64,000 nucleotides of DNA from Erythroxylum novogranatense. Taxonomy: Eukaryota; Streptophyta; Magnoliopsida; Malpighiales; Erythroxylaceae. Position numbers and translations under genes: made by a program. The DNA lies in the NCBI GenBank assembly GCA_029891385.1, contig CM057230.1:49827414-49891413 (forward strand). The letters are read 5' to 3'. Every line of letters starts with the position of its first letter. Within the stretch, counting starts at the first letter, position 1. The notes beneath the pieces were generated by a model. It searched no databases. It was not told the origin of the DNA and saw only the letters and a program-made list of their open reading frames with translations. Positions 1 through 10,999 of the stretch are shown one piece after another.

Positions 1-1021
1 GTGATTCTCAATATGGTTTGACTTTAGTCCTTCGACTGAAGTCATCATGGTTCCTCACATGAGGAATTTAGTGTTTTGATATCGCACTAAGTTATTTTTA
101 ACCAATAACAAATAGTCTTATGTTGGACACTAAATGAATCATGGGAGGATCTTGAATGACGTAGATGGGATTTGTACCTCTCTTAAGTGAGAGAGATATC
201 ATTTGGGCCTCTTGACAAGTGCGATCAAGAAATGCATGGCCATGCTCAAATGAATCGATGAAGAGTCATCAATGTCATTTGTTATAATCAATCAACTTGG
301 GATCAAGAAACTATGATTAATCAAAGGTCGACATGTACCATGCCTTGTGATTAATCTTGATATCGTGTTACAAAAGGACCGAGCTTATAACCACGATTCT
401 GAGTGTTAAATCGGATTATCGATCCTCATTTGATTTGGGTAGTCACAATGTCTTGCTAGAGGCCGCTTATGACTTACGGGCATCAAGTGTAATCAAGCCC
501 ATTGCCAACATCAAATGAGCCTCTGTGGTCGCATACAAAGAGTGATGTGATCCGGGCTTATTCTCTTGGACCTATTTTATTAGGTGTCAATAAATATATT
601 TAGATATATTTATCGGGCTAGATTTAATTAAGTTGTTGGGCTTTTATTATATATGATATAATGGGCGAAACTTAATAGTACTGAATGAGATTAGGTTTTC
701 TATAAATAGAAAGTTTAGTCTCATTAGGTTAACGACACAATTGTCAAGAAACCCAACCGCCATCCAAGAGAAAGATCGTATGCTCGTAAAGGTTTTCAGA
801 AGTGCTAGACACTACATGTACAAGAGTCGGATCGTGCATGCTCGTGTGGATACCCAGAGGGCATTAGCGATTCATAGTCTTGGAATCCAAAAGAAAAAGA
901 AGAATCCACCCATGAAAATAAGGTATTTTCATTAATCCTCGTGTTTTCGATTATACGTGATGTTTTTGTATGGTCTTTTCCGCAGCGTATTGTGAATACT
1001 CGGACTGTACGCGATCCAACA
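1..1021 (+). mobile_element. Right part of a Ty1/copia-type LTR, probably a solo LTR
   Basis: No protein is encoded here. The stretch looks like an LTR: an AT-rich upstream part, a TATA box at 701-709, a transcribed part with no long frame, and an end in CCAACA at 1021. The sequence just before the end (TTTTCCGCAGCGTATTG, about 976-992) resembles ends I know from plant copia LTRs. From 1022 the sequence becomes the Tat LTR and matches 11062 onward. The uninterrupted 3' Tat LTR reads GATCCATTCTT at this point, so this LTR entered the 5' Tat LTR about 67 bp from its start, with TTCTT (1022-1026) as the likely right-hand target duplication. The left end lies at or before base 1, so solo or full-length status is inferred only. 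Confidence 0.6.
701..709 (+). promoter_or_regulatory. TATA box of the copia-type LTR
   Basis: TATAAATAG follows a T/C-rich stretch and lies about 310 bp before the LTR end. This is a normal position for an LTR RNA polymerase II promoter. Function is inferred. Confidence 0.5.
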
Positions 1022-1374
1022 TTCTTCGTAGATCGCTTTATGCTCAGGCTAAGCCCAAGTCCGGCCCATGCCCTCCTTGATCCATCCGTAGAAGAAAGTC
1101 TCACGCAAACACGTAAAAGACTAAAACCTAGTTGTTACTTCATATTTAAGGATAATTTCACCAAATTGAGGTGCGTAATCATAACCTAGTTTTTCTCTCG
1201 ATTCATCAACCTCACCTTTACCAAAAGATCGATTGAAGCGTCGGAGGGACTAATCGGACACAACCCCGACAAGCCTTTTTGTTTTATTATCTTCACGCTT
1301 GATTCATCACGTAAAGTAGCCGACTTTATGGATCCGAACAGAACGCATGATTCAAATAAAAATCCGCAGAACCA
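1022..1374 (+). repeat. 5' LTR remnant of the Tat element
   Basis: It aligns by eye with 11062-11444. Shared blocks include the AAGCCC/CAAGCCC stretch, the ACCTAG run near 1126, CAACCTCACCTT near 1207, GCGTCGGAGG near 1238 and a terminal CAGAACCA. The first 67 or so bases are missing because the copia LTR split this copy. The pair is clearly diverged, which argues for great age. Confidence 0.75.
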
Positions 1375-1854
1375 ACTATAGAATCTAATGAGCAACGTAT
1401 CAACCACGAGCCATGAACACAATCAACTATGTATATTCTCGTCATAGTTAGCACTGTTCAATAGAAATTCTTTTTTTGGGTCGAACAAAATGGGTTAGTG
1501 GGTTTTGGAACAAATTGAAGGTTCAAAAATACTTACAAATAAGAAAAAAAATCCTAAGTAGTAAAAATCCCAATTTTGCTAATTGATTTGCCTCCTAGTT
1601 TGATTGAAATTCTTTAACGGAAATAGAGGAATTTGATAAACTTTAGATAGAGGTGCATGCGAGAAAGAATATTATTTGCATTGCTAGTAAATAATAATTG
1701 TTTAAATCATAAACCAAAAATTAATTAACTAGTCTGGGACACAGTAAAGCTATGTCAGGTTTGTACGATACAAATAATAAATCCTCAATCCGCAAAAACA
1801 ATTAATAAAGGCTTCAGATATTACCCAAAGTAATAAAAGGTTTTTGTTGGTGGT
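1375..1854 (+). other. Tat leader, no gene seen
   Basis: AT-rich stretch between the 5' LTR and gag. A primer-binding site should follow base 1374, but I cannot match one to a tRNA with confidence. Nothing else is recognisable. Confidence 0.4.
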
Positions 1855-2985
1855 ATTCGATGTTCAAAAGCTTGCGGCAACTCGGCAAGAGAGGAAGACT
1901 AATGGACGGCTGGCTGAACGACCAGCCATCGTCAATGCTGGTGATCGGCAGATGAGTGAAGGTGAGTCACTTACAGAGGTGGTGAGGAAGTAAAAAGAGT
2001 ACCTATCTTGACTTCGTTATCTCTATGGAATCTAAGTAAAACAAGTATTGCAATCTAGGCATTGACTAACGGATTAAGCTTCGAAACAGAAGAACTTAAG
2101 GAAAGTATCAAACTTTCAAAAGATACTAGCAGAGAAGGCATTCGAGTCTTTAGATCTGGGCGTTTGAACCCTTAACTAGACCAGAGAAGTAGCATCAAGA
2201 AGGAAGGATACTGATCCCTATGGATTCCAAATTAAAATCGCCAGAAAAATAATCACGAAACCAAGCATCAGACTAAAATGCGAAGTTAATCATTGTAAGT
2301 TTTAAACTTTTCGTCAACCCAAAAGAAATTTAGCAAGTTAAAAACATAAGCACAGAATGAAATAAGCTGTCAATTTTTAAAAAGTTCACATCTGAGATGA
2401 AGCGTATTGGATCATTCTATAAGAAATCAACTGATATTATACCACGCCACCACCAAAAACCAAGGTAACAGAGAAGATGAAAACTCCAAAGGCAACTTCT
2501 GGGAGGTGCCCTTTTCACGATTCATCTTCAAATTAGAGAATCAAAAGGGATATAGGAGAGAAAGAGGTCTTTAACACACGTGATTACATTAATTATAATT
2601 GGTTTTGGTGGGTCCGTACTATTGGATTTTGTCCCCTTTGGTCACGTCAGGTTCTAGATTTAGCTCCTCTCTCGTGGAAAGTCGAACTCGCGACCAGTAT
2701 TACGCTGCAGTGCGACCCGTCAATGAGTTGGAGATGGCCGACCGACGACAGAGTTCACCCCGCCAACAGCGCGATATGCGTAAGATGGCGGCCATGAGAG
2801 GCGGATGGGGAAACTATCCGAGAACTCGAGAAATGAAGACCCTATAAGGATAGGAATCCCAATTTATATTGTCGCTTCCACAAAGAGGTCGGTCATGATA
2901 CTAAGATTGTCAAGGTTGAAAAAGAAATCAATTCCTCATACAAAGGGAAGGTTAGGCCGATTCGTGAAGCGCGAACAAAACGCCG
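1855..2985 (+). pseudogene. Tat gag remnant with nucleocapsid zinc finger
   Basis: Gag forms the virus-like particle and binds the element RNA. Most of the frame is unrecognisable. At 2861-2925 a frame reads YCRFHKEVGHDT followed by a lysine/glutamate-rich run, which matches the YCxFHxxxGHDT zinc-finger signature of Tat gag. The basic tail (KGRLGRFVKREQNADR) continues in the next frame to about 2991, so there is a frameshift near 2930. Before the finger, 1860-1990 reads as a charged, R/E-rich segment, then stops are frequent. A SINE fragment at 2598-2692 interrupts the gene. The finger is secure; the gag limits are approximate. Confidence 0.65.
2598..2692 (-). mobile_element. tRNA-derived SINE fragment (tail part)
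   Basis: This piece repeats the tail of the SINE family clustered at 11445-12066: a GGTTTTGGTGGGTCC start, TTTTGTCCCCTTTGGTCACG, and GGAAAGTCGAACTCGCGACC where the B box would lie. It breaks off before the A box, so the tRNA-like head is lost. It lies inside the Tat gag. Its former SINE context is clear only by comparison with the 11.5-kb cluster. Confidence 0.65.
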
Positions 2986-3289
2986 ATCGATAGTCATCGC
3001 AGATAGGTCGACTGCATAATAAAGCGACCGCCTCGAGGCAAAATGACAGAATGATGGGGTAGGCGAATCACGAATACAGATAACCGACGAGAAGAGAGAG
3101 GCGGTCAAGGAAACAAACGACGGAAACGCCGGGCAACAAGACGACCGATCGGTCAATCATTAATACGATATTCGTGGAAATGCAGCGAGGGGATCCACCA
3201 CTAAAGGGAGAAAAGATATGTCAAATAGGTCAAGAAGACTCACCCACCAAAAAATCGAAGGAGAACGACGGATGATCTCATTCGATGAG

Positions 3290-3720
3290 TCTGACCTCGA
3301 TGGAGTAAGTTGCCCTCATGATGACGCCTCGTGGTAAATCAACATGGATGATTCTGAGGTGAAGCGGGTGATGATTGATACGGTAGCTCGATCGACTGTT
3401 GTACATGAGGCCTTCAAGGATGAAGGTACACGAAAATCGACTACTATCTGACGGCCCCATCAAAGGAGTAACCGGGCCAAGATACCCGTCGCCTGGGTGT
3501 ATTTGAAAGTGAAGTTTGAATGAAGCCGGTCGATAGAAAGGGACGCTGAGTTCCTAGTCGAAAGTTTCGCGGGCGATAATGCAATAATCGGCGACTACTC
3601 AAAATGCCCTCGATCGGTCGTCTCCACCTACTACCAAGAATGAAGTTCCCGACACCCCACGGAATTGGTATTGTCGAGTCGCAGAGAATCGCCGTGAATG
3701 TTACTTAAGGAGACTAAAAC
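3290..3720 (+). pseudogene. Tat aspartic protease remnant
   Basis: The retropepsin cuts the Gag-Pol polyprotein. A frame at about 3314-3420 reads PHDDALVV-like residues, then VKRVMIDT where the catalytic DTG/DSG motif belongs. Here it reads DTVAR, so the glycine is lost and the site should be dead. Downstream pieces read FLVESFAGDNAIIG and VSTYYQE, then MKFPTPHGIG in the shifted frame at about 3642-3671, in the order expected for Tat protease. There are several stops and at least two frameshifts. Confidence 0.68.
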
Positions 3721-3959
3721 ACTAGACCGAGCGGTAGTCTTGCGAGCTCCTCGATGTGAGAATCGATGAAGAGACGGATAGATGAACCCAAAGGAAGAAA
3801 CGCAGCGGCGTCGCGATTGGACGAAGCCGACCCCTCTAAGTTTACAAACATAGGTTCCGAGCTGCACAAGGATCTGGTTAAAGAAATCACAGACTGTTTG
3901 GTGGAAAATAAGTCGGTTTTCGCTTGGGTACCGAACGACATGCCTGGAATTGCTCGATC

Positions 3960-5230
3960 AACAGATCGCACTCCTTGGTATTCGCATGACTTCTGAGTCG
4001 ATCGATGAAAAGCGATGTCACAGCAAGGAGCGACAGGGGGTGATCGAGAAAGAAGTAAAGAAGCTGCTTAAGGCCGTCCGGGAAGTTAAATACCCCGAAT
4101 GGCTCGCCAATGTGGTCTTAGTAAAAAATAAGAACGGGAAGTGGAGAATGTGCATATATTTCACTGACCTGAACAAAGTGTGCCCAAAGGACAGCTTCCC
4201 CTTGCCTAAGATCGACCAGTTAGTAGACTCTACCGTGGCATGAATCGCCACTTCGGATGCCTTCTCAGGCTATCACCAGATTCAAATGAGTCTGGAGGAC
4301 GAAGAAAAGGCTGCCTTCATAACCGACCAAGGTACATATTGCTACCAAGTAATGCCCTTCGGCTTGAAGAACGCGGGAGCGACCTATCAATGGCTCGTCA
4401 TGGAGGTCTTTAAAAAACAGATCGGCCGGTCGGTGGAAGCCTATGTGGACGATATGGTGATCAAAAGTAAGACGTCCGCGGAGCATGTGGAAGATCTTAA
4501 GGAAGTCTTCCACACCCTGAATAAATTTTATGATGAAGTTTAACTCGAAAATGCGCTGGGTGGCATCCAAAAATTCCTAGTGGTTTACGATCACTTAATG
4601 GGATCAAGCTAATCCAGAGAAGATCAAGCCACCATCCAGATGCCTTCACCGCAATGCTTGAAAGATGTACAGATATTGACCGGTCGGATAGTCTCGTTGA
4701 GCAGGTTCATTTCCAGATTGGGGGATAAGTGCCTCCCATTTTTCAAGATCTTAAGGAAAGTGAACGTAACTCAGCTCCAATGGCCGGACGAAAGTAGAAA
4801 GCTTTTCAACACTTAAAGCAATACCTGTCTAGTCCGCCTATCCTGCAAAACCCGGTAGAGGGAGAGAACCTGATTATATACTTGGCGGTTACGGAGGGGT
4901 CGGTCAGCGCGGTACTTATTCGATCGGAGGGAAGCGAACAACACCCGCCTACTACGCCAAGAAAGTGTTGACCGGACCGAAACGCGATATACGCCCATAG
5001 AGAAACTAGCCCTCTCCTTGATAATGGCAGCTCGGAAGCTAAGGCCTTACTTCCAAAGTCATACCATTGAGGTATGGACCGACCAACCCCTCAAGCAATG
5101 CCTTCAAAAGCCCGAAACTTCGGGTCGACTGATAAAGTGGCGGTAGAGCTAGGAGAGTTCGACATACAATACAAACCCCGCACGACCATTAAAGCGCAGG
5201 TGTTGGCAGATTTCATCGCAGAGATGAGTC
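3960..5230 (+). pseudogene. Tat reverse transcriptase and RNase H 1
   Basis: RT copies element RNA into DNA and the linked RNase H removes the RNA. Frames read NVVLVKNKNGKWRMCIYFTDLNK (fingers; 4108-4176), KDSFPLPKID (4192-4221), YCYQVMPFGLKNAGATYQ (4339-4392) and AYVDDMVIKSK (4438-4470), so the YVDD catalytic motif is kept. The thumb and RNase H follow in broken frames at about 4560-5060 (SSPPILQNPVEGENLIIYLAV, then a YTP-like run). The connection segment ELGEFDIQYKPRTTIKAQVLADFIAEM (5151-5226) is intact. There are stops near 4243, 4543 and 4797 and several shifts. Clade placement rests on the motif set. Confidence 0.85.
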
Positions 5231-5244
5231 AACCGAGCACGAAG

Positions 5245-5645
5245 GACGAGCAGTTCTCCGCCTGGAGCTTGTTTGTTGACGGGTCGTCCAATGCCGAGGG
5301 ATGCGGAGCGGGAGTAGTGCTAATCAGCCCGCATGTGGAAGAAAAGGTGGAATACGCCCTTCGGCTAGAATTCAAGGCCTCCAATAACGAGGCAGAATAT
5401 GAGGCTCTGATAGCCGGCCTTCAACTAGCTACGGAGATGGAGGTGAAGCAGTTGAAGATATATAGCGATAGCTGTTGGTGGTCGGCCAAGTCACGGACAA
5501 GATGAGGCCAAGGGAACAAGATGATCAAGTATCTCGAGTCAGTAAAGTAGGAGTTGAGCAATTTTGAACAGTACTCGATCAGCAGAATAGAACGAGCTCA
5601 AAATGCTAAAGCGGATGCGCTTCCAAAATGGCTTCCACCGTGATG
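5245..5645 (+). pseudogene. Second (archaeal-type) RNase H of the Tat element
   Basis: This domain degrades RNA in RNA:DNA hybrids and is an extra copy found in the Tat clade. It begins WSLFVDGSSNAEGCGAGVVL (5263-5322), with the first catalytic Asp in VDGSS. The Glu is in NNEAEYEAL (5386-5412), the third acid in IYSDS (5458-5472) and the last Asp in AKADAL after a frameshift (about 5608-5625). All four acidic positions are therefore still readable, but a shift near 5473-5500 and a stop near 5548 break the frame. Its place between RNase H 1 and integrase is as in Tat elements. Confidence 0.85.
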
Positions 5646-5949
5646 CCGTAAACAATGTTATGGTTGAACGACTAGACCGCCTAGCATTCGTAAAGTCGAG
5701 GAAGTTCTCAACATAAGTACCGCCGGTCGAGTTGACGAACCGATCGCAAGAAGCTTTTAGAAGAAAACAACCTAACACGCGCCGAGGCCAAGAAATTAAG
5801 AATAAAGCGCAAATGAGTATACTGGTCGTCAATGGTACTCTATATAAGTTTATCTTCACGATCGTCACGCTTCGATGCTTGAATGAAGAAGAAGCCGAAA
5901 GCGTGCAATGGCCAAGTCCATGAAGGGATGTGCGAAATCATATAGGGGC

Positions 5950-6930
5950 GTAATGTTGGCTCACCGATTGATCGACAGGGTACCACTTGGTCGACAATGA
6001 GAAGAGACTGTCAAGAAAAGGTCAACTGATGCGAGGCTCGCCAGAGAAACAAAGAATTGCTCTCACCAAATTAATCGAAAGGATGAAAATTGTGAGTCAT
6101 CCTATCTCGCCCTCAATGGGGAAGGGATATACCGGGCCCTTCCTCTCGGTCCCCGCCGAAAAGAAGTTCCCGATAAGGGCGGTGGAATACTTCACTAAGT
6201 GGGTAAGCGAGGCGATCGCTACCATCACCGGGGAGGGTAGAAAGTTTCAGAAGAAAAATATACTATGTCGCCGGATGCCTATGGTGTTGGTTACGATAAT
6301 GGTCGGCAGCTCGACAACGATAAGTTTAGAGATTTCGCGAACGATCAAGATCAAGTTTACAAATGACTTCTAGAGCCCATCCCCAAAGTAACGGTCTCAT
6401 GGAGAACACCAATAAAAGATAATGAGTACTCTCAAGAAGTTACTAGATGGTAGAAAGACCAGGTGGAAGAACTAGACGAAGTATTGTATGATAGAACCAC
6501 AATCGAACGGAGCCACAGGGAAACACTGCTCAGATGACCTTCGAGCGTAAGCTTTAGTTCCAAGAGAGGCGGCATTGCATAATCAAAGGGTGTCGGCTAT
6601 GAAGAAGAGCGGAATGATGAGCCCGCAGAGCGTAACTCGCTCTCCTCGAGAAGGATAGAAAGGGCAGCCGCTCGTTCAGAAGCCATCAGGCAAAAGACGA
6701 CCAAATTCTACAACAAAAGGGTTAAGCCGAGCGATGTAAAGGTAGGTGGTTACGTGCTACGAAAAGCCGAGGTGGCTAGGAAGCATCCTGGAAAGCTCGG
6801 ACAGACATGGGAAGGATCTTATCGAGTGATTAAACAAGTCGGGCATGGTTCTTACATCCTCAGCGATGCGAAAGGGAAGGTTCTACCAAGGCCTTGGAAC
6901 TCACAGAACTTGAAGGCGTTCTACCAGTAG
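5950..6930 (+). pseudogene. Tat integrase remnant
   Basis: Integrase inserts the cDNA into the host genome. The core is recognisable at 6125-6250 (GPFLSVPAEKKFPIRAVEYFTKWVSEA), with the first catalytic Asp region changed to AVEYF. The segment at 6262-6300 corresponds to the second Asp region but is garbled. After frameshifts the C-terminal part reads FYNKRVKPSDVKVGGYVLRK (about 6710-6769), GKLGQTWEGSYRV (6791-6829) and RPWNSQNLKAFYQ ending in TAG at 6928-6930. Both the order and the final PWN...LK.YYQ-type ending fit Tat integrases. Missing catalytic residues and many stops make it inactive. Confidence 0.8.
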
Positions 6931-7094
6931 ATAAGTTTTATTCTAGTTAATCTTTCCTTATTATCGTTTTTGTATACATGTGGGTACCTTTTTTCTGTCC
7001 CTGCCAGGCAGGTTTTTTAATGGCCCACGCCCTCGTTATCATCAATAAAGGGGTTTCAGATTTCTTGGCAATAAAAAGTTCCATCATGTGTGGC

Positions 7095-7890
7095 AAAGAG
7101 TAAAAAATCCAATCAGCCATCGCTCGAAATCTCCATAGATCGACTACGGTCGGTCGGGTCGCCAAGACAAGATCCTTGGGACCTCATTCGTCATCGTTCG
7201 GCATCTCCATAGATCGACTACGGTCGGTCGGGTCGCCAAAAGAAGATCCTTGGGACCTCATTCGCCATCGCTCGGCATCTTCATAGATCAACTACGGTCG
7301 GTCGGGTCGCCAAGACAAGATCCTTGGGACCTCATTCGCCATCGCCTAAGATTCCACGGATCGACTACGGTCGGTCGGGTCGCCAAGACAAGATCCTTGG
7401 GACCTCATTCGCCATCGCTCGACATCTCCATGGAACGACTATGGTCGGTCGGGTCGCCAAGATAAAATCCTTGGGACCTCATTCGCCATCGCTCGGCATC
7501 TCCATAGATCGACTACGGTCGGTCGGGTCGTCAAGACAAGATCCTTGGGACCTCATTCGCCATCGCTCGGCATCTCCATAGATCGACTACGGTCGGGCGG
7601 GTCGCCAAAACAAGATCCTTGGGACCTCGCCGAATTCCATAGATCGACTACTACGGTCGGTCGCCAAGACAAGATCCTTGGGACCTCGCTCGCCATCGCT
7701 CGGAAACTCCATAGACCGACTACGGTCGATCGGGTCGCCAAGACAAGATTCTCGTTTGACTTCTCCATCGATCAACTACGGTCGATCAGTCGCCCGATAG
7801 GTCAACCAGGTTACCAAGACAATCCTCGGAACCATCGACCGCTACGATCGGTCGGTCGCCAAAGCAAGGTCCTTGGGACCATAGCTCGGC
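7095..7890 (+). repeat. Tandem array, unit about 74 bp, 9-10 copies
   Basis: The landmark GATCCTTGGGACCTC starts at 7172, 7245, 7319, 7392, 7466 (first base changed), 7540, 7614 and 7673, with a degraded copy at 7747 and a last one near 7869. Spacing is 73-74 bp except one 59-bp step. Each unit also carries CGACTACGGTCGGTCGGGTC. The array lies between integrase and the antisense ORF of the Tat element, a place where Tat elements often carry minisatellites. It is GC-richer than its surroundings. It is non-coding; the open frames across it come only from the repeat period. Confidence 0.93.
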
Positions 7891-8045
7891 CTTAACCACA
7901 GATCGATTTGAATGTTGGTTGGCCATGAACGACTTAGCTAAATTCTACTACGAATCGAAAATAATAAACATGGAAGATAGTTGAGAAACTAAAGGCAAGT
8001 TCATTTCTTGAATTAACCCTGGCCACAAGCCCGACCAGGTGAGCT

Positions 8046-10187
8046 TTAAAAATCAACAGAGGGGGAAGTTTGAATTATCGGGGGAGTAGGATAAGCCTCG
8101 GAGAGAGGCGGATGCCTAGGAGAAGCCTGAGAAGGGAGCGGCACAATGGGAGCGGGAGCAGGAACTGGGGAAGCAACCGGAGGAATATCTTCATAAGGAA
8201 GCTCTTTTTCGAAGCTGAGATCCAGCTCTTCATCCGGAATGACGCTCGTCGATCCCTCAGCCTTCTCCTTGACCTCCTCCAAAGAAAGCCCAAGAGCTGC
8301 AGGAAGAAGCGGCTCGATATAATCCTCGAATGAAGGGCACATCGACCCCTCAGGAGTATAGAGCTCGTGGCCCCTTCTCAGAACCGAGAGGGCTATGTCA
8401 CAGGCAAGCTCTAAACTCTCCTCGTATAGAAACCGCCTCTTGCATCACTTAATTGCCTCAATCCGCTGCTCTCTAACAGAGCACCGCACCTCCCGCACGG
8501 TTTTCTCGGCTCTGTTTTTACCTTCCACTGCGGAATGGCAATCTTGGCGGTATTTCTTGTTAAGCTCCCGCTCCGCCCTCACCGTCTTCTTTAGTTCGTC
8601 CCTCTCCTCCTCCCCTTTGGCCAGTCGAGCCAACAAAGCGCCCATCTCCCCCTCCTGGGACTTCTTCTCCTCTTCGCGGACTCGCTTTAGCTGGAGGAGG
8701 TCTCTCCCCTCCTTCACCTCTGACAACTCGCCCTTCAAATCCTTCAATTGATCATGGAGATCCTGGCTTCCTGGTCCAGAGTCTCCAAACGCTGCAACAC
8801 TGCGAAGGACGTCGACGCACTCTGCACACCGAGACGAACAAGATGAGACCCTAACTCCAGGTTATTCCTTTTATCCATGATTTGCTCGTCCACAGGAGGA
8901 GTGATCCTCTCAGCAATATAACGGGACACCTCGAGGTCCCTGATCGTGGCATCCTTCGCCAACTTGAGGGCAGACTCCCACTGCCCAGGGTTCGCGGCTA
9001 TCACCTTTCCCTTGCCCTTCTCTTTCATTGCCACGGCCCGACTCGCCGGGCAGGACGGAAGATCACCCAACCAAACCAATCTCTTCCTCTTAAGAGGAGG
9101 ACTCGCATCTTCCTCCTCCTCCTCCTCTACCTGGAATATCTGGCCCGCATCGACGGGCACAATCGGCAATGATGCCGAATCAGCAGGACGGCCCCCAACA
9201 GGTGGAATACCCGTCGACACTGCGGGGGAGCCCAACCCCACAGACAAAACGGCGCCCCCGCCAGCCTACGCCTCTCTCCTCTTCTTCGAGCGCCCGCTTT
9301 GACTTGAAAGTCATGGTGAGCGTCTTCCATCCTCACCATGGCTGCACAGCAACAAAACAAGTTAGAAAGAGGAACCAAAAATCAAGAACATAATAAGAAA
9401 CTCAACACCGAGGGCTCAACCAGACGGAACGTTTTCCTCTCCCAGTTCGCTAACTCGTGACGGGGGGTCGATAAGAAAGGAGCTAGCCGAGACACCCCCA
9501 GAATAGGCTCGTATCAGCCCCGCAAAATCGTAATGGCCGAGCTCCTTTATGCGATTGATCACCCTCCACTCCTCCCTACTAAGAGACACGCTCGACGTGT
9601 CATTCCATCGCCACCTAAGGGTACCTCCACTCGGCGATACTCATTGAAGACCACAGGGCTCTCACGAAGAAGAACTTCGTCTGCCAAGAAGAAACTTTCG
9701 AGGTCAGACTTACTGGCGGTACCGGCCTCCTTATATTGTGAAAGGGACCCCGCCCCGTAACTCGAACTCGACCCATCCTCAAAAATGACGAAGACGCCAA
9801 TCAGGGGCAATGACCAATCGATGGCATAATAAAGGCTAAACTGTTAACAAACCTCCAAATATTCGGAGGAATTTGGCTCGGATCACCGGTAGGCCATACA
9901 CACCTCATCGACGATTGGAGCATACGGAAGCCTCTATACCACCAAAGGAGAAGAAGCTTTTAAACAAAGAAAGTACCCACTGAGTTCAGAGATTCGCCAT
10001 TTCCCAGAGCAAGTCGGGGACCCCAGGACGAGGGGATGCCATACCTGAGTATTGACCTATTCAACTCCCCCAGGGTCATCGTCGACAGATTCCTTGGCGA
10101 CACCTCCACAACCAACCCATCCTTCCACTCTCTCGTTGATACCTCCTCAACACCCCCTACCATACTTCTTGAACTACCCGTCGACAT
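8046..10187 (-). pseudogene. Antisense ORF of the Tat element (gypsy-type transposon protein, coiled coil)
   Basis: A gene-like reading runs on the minus strand from MSTGSSRSM at 10187 down to about 8046. Its first part (TMTLGELNRSILRYGIP, 10070-10120) and the next (PLIGVFVIFEDG, about 9770-9810) resemble the Transposase_28 'putative gypsy type transposon' proteins of Tat elements. The middle (8744-9247) is acidic then basic and includes KEKGKGK. The segment at 8445-8747 is a long K/E/R-rich coiled coil. The end (8046-8342) is proline-rich. At least five stops or shifts break it. Such proteins have no settled function. It is transcribed opposite to gag-pol, so a separate promoter near 10200-10400 would be needed; I cannot point to one. 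Confidence 0.7.
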
Positions 10188-10712
10188 GATTACAAAAGAA
10201 AAAGGAATGAAAAAGGAATGAAGGAATGAAGGAAAAGGACGTACCTATTTAGAAACTAGAAATGGGGAAATCGGACAGCAGAGTAAAAGAAATTTCCAGA
10301 AACGGTGAACGATAAAGAGCAAATGAAGGCAAAGCGTAAGCTGGAGAACGAAAGCAAAAGGTAAAAAACACCGCAGCTCATCGACTCTGAATGCTTATAG
10401 AGGGACGGAAAAGGGATATTCAATCAAAGTCGCCCATCGCGAGAAGATCCGAGCAGTTTCTACACGCGAAGAATCCGAACTAAGGAGGATTAGGGTTATT
10501 CAAAATCAGAGCGGCGCGAACAGTTGAAAGGAGACATGATAATTGTACGACGGTTACGAAGACGATACGTTTCATATTCTGAAAGCTGTCAGACAGCACG
10601 CGCCGTCTACAATAAATGCTTCGCACGCTCGCCAATGATAACCACCAGATCTGTTTACGCGCGAGCTGTCGCGCAATAAGTGCCGAGGTAGATCAGTTGG
10701 GGCACTCAGTCA
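10188..10712. other. Non-coding stretch upstream of the antisense ORF
   Basis: No gene is seen. It is purine-rich on the plus strand around 10200-10380. If the antisense ORF was ever expressed, its promoter should lie here. Confidence 0.4.
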
Positions 10713-10858
10713 ATCGGTCGGCATCCGAGCAGTTACGCACAATCGGTCGGCATCCGAGCAGTTACGCACAATCGGTCGGCATCCGAGTAGTTACACACAA
10801 TCGGTCAGTATCTGAGTAGTCACGTATAATCGATCGGCATCTGATCAATCGGGGCTAC
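10713..10858 (+). repeat. Tandem array, 29-bp unit, five copies
   Basis: ATCGGTCGGCATCCGAG begins at 10713, 10742 and 10771, with variant copies at 10800 and 10829, an exact 29-bp period. The first three are nearly identical and the last two are diverged. It lies about 140 bp before the 3' LTR of the Tat element. Confidence 0.92.
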
Positions 10859-10976
10859 CCGAGCTGTCTCATACCCGACCTACAACGTCAATGACCGACC
10901 GATCGACCACCTAACGGGCTATGTCACAGACGAGCTACAAAACTTCTACATACTCCTACGACCCTTCTCTTCGCTC

Positions 10977-10999
10977 AGACTCGAGGAGTAGGGGGCTTA
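10977..10999 (+). other. Polypurine tract of the Tat element
   Basis: A purine-rich run containing GAGGAGTAGGGGG lies directly before the proposed 3' LTR start (TGGTCGGG at 11000). Plus-strand DNA synthesis of an LTR element starts from such a tract. Confidence 0.6.

Noticed and set aside
7095..7890. Regular repeats, possible CRISPR-like array
   Set aside because: Units are contiguous with no unique spacers, the sequence is within a plant retrotransposon, and the period is a plain 73-74-bp tandem repeat.
7250..7895. Overlapping frames across the 74-bp array on both strands
   Set aside because: They exist only because the repeat has few stops; no known protein features.
8070..9302. Plus-strand frames overlapping the antisense ORF
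   Set aside because: They are R/S-rich mirror images of the K/E-rich coiled coil on the minus strand, with no family features.
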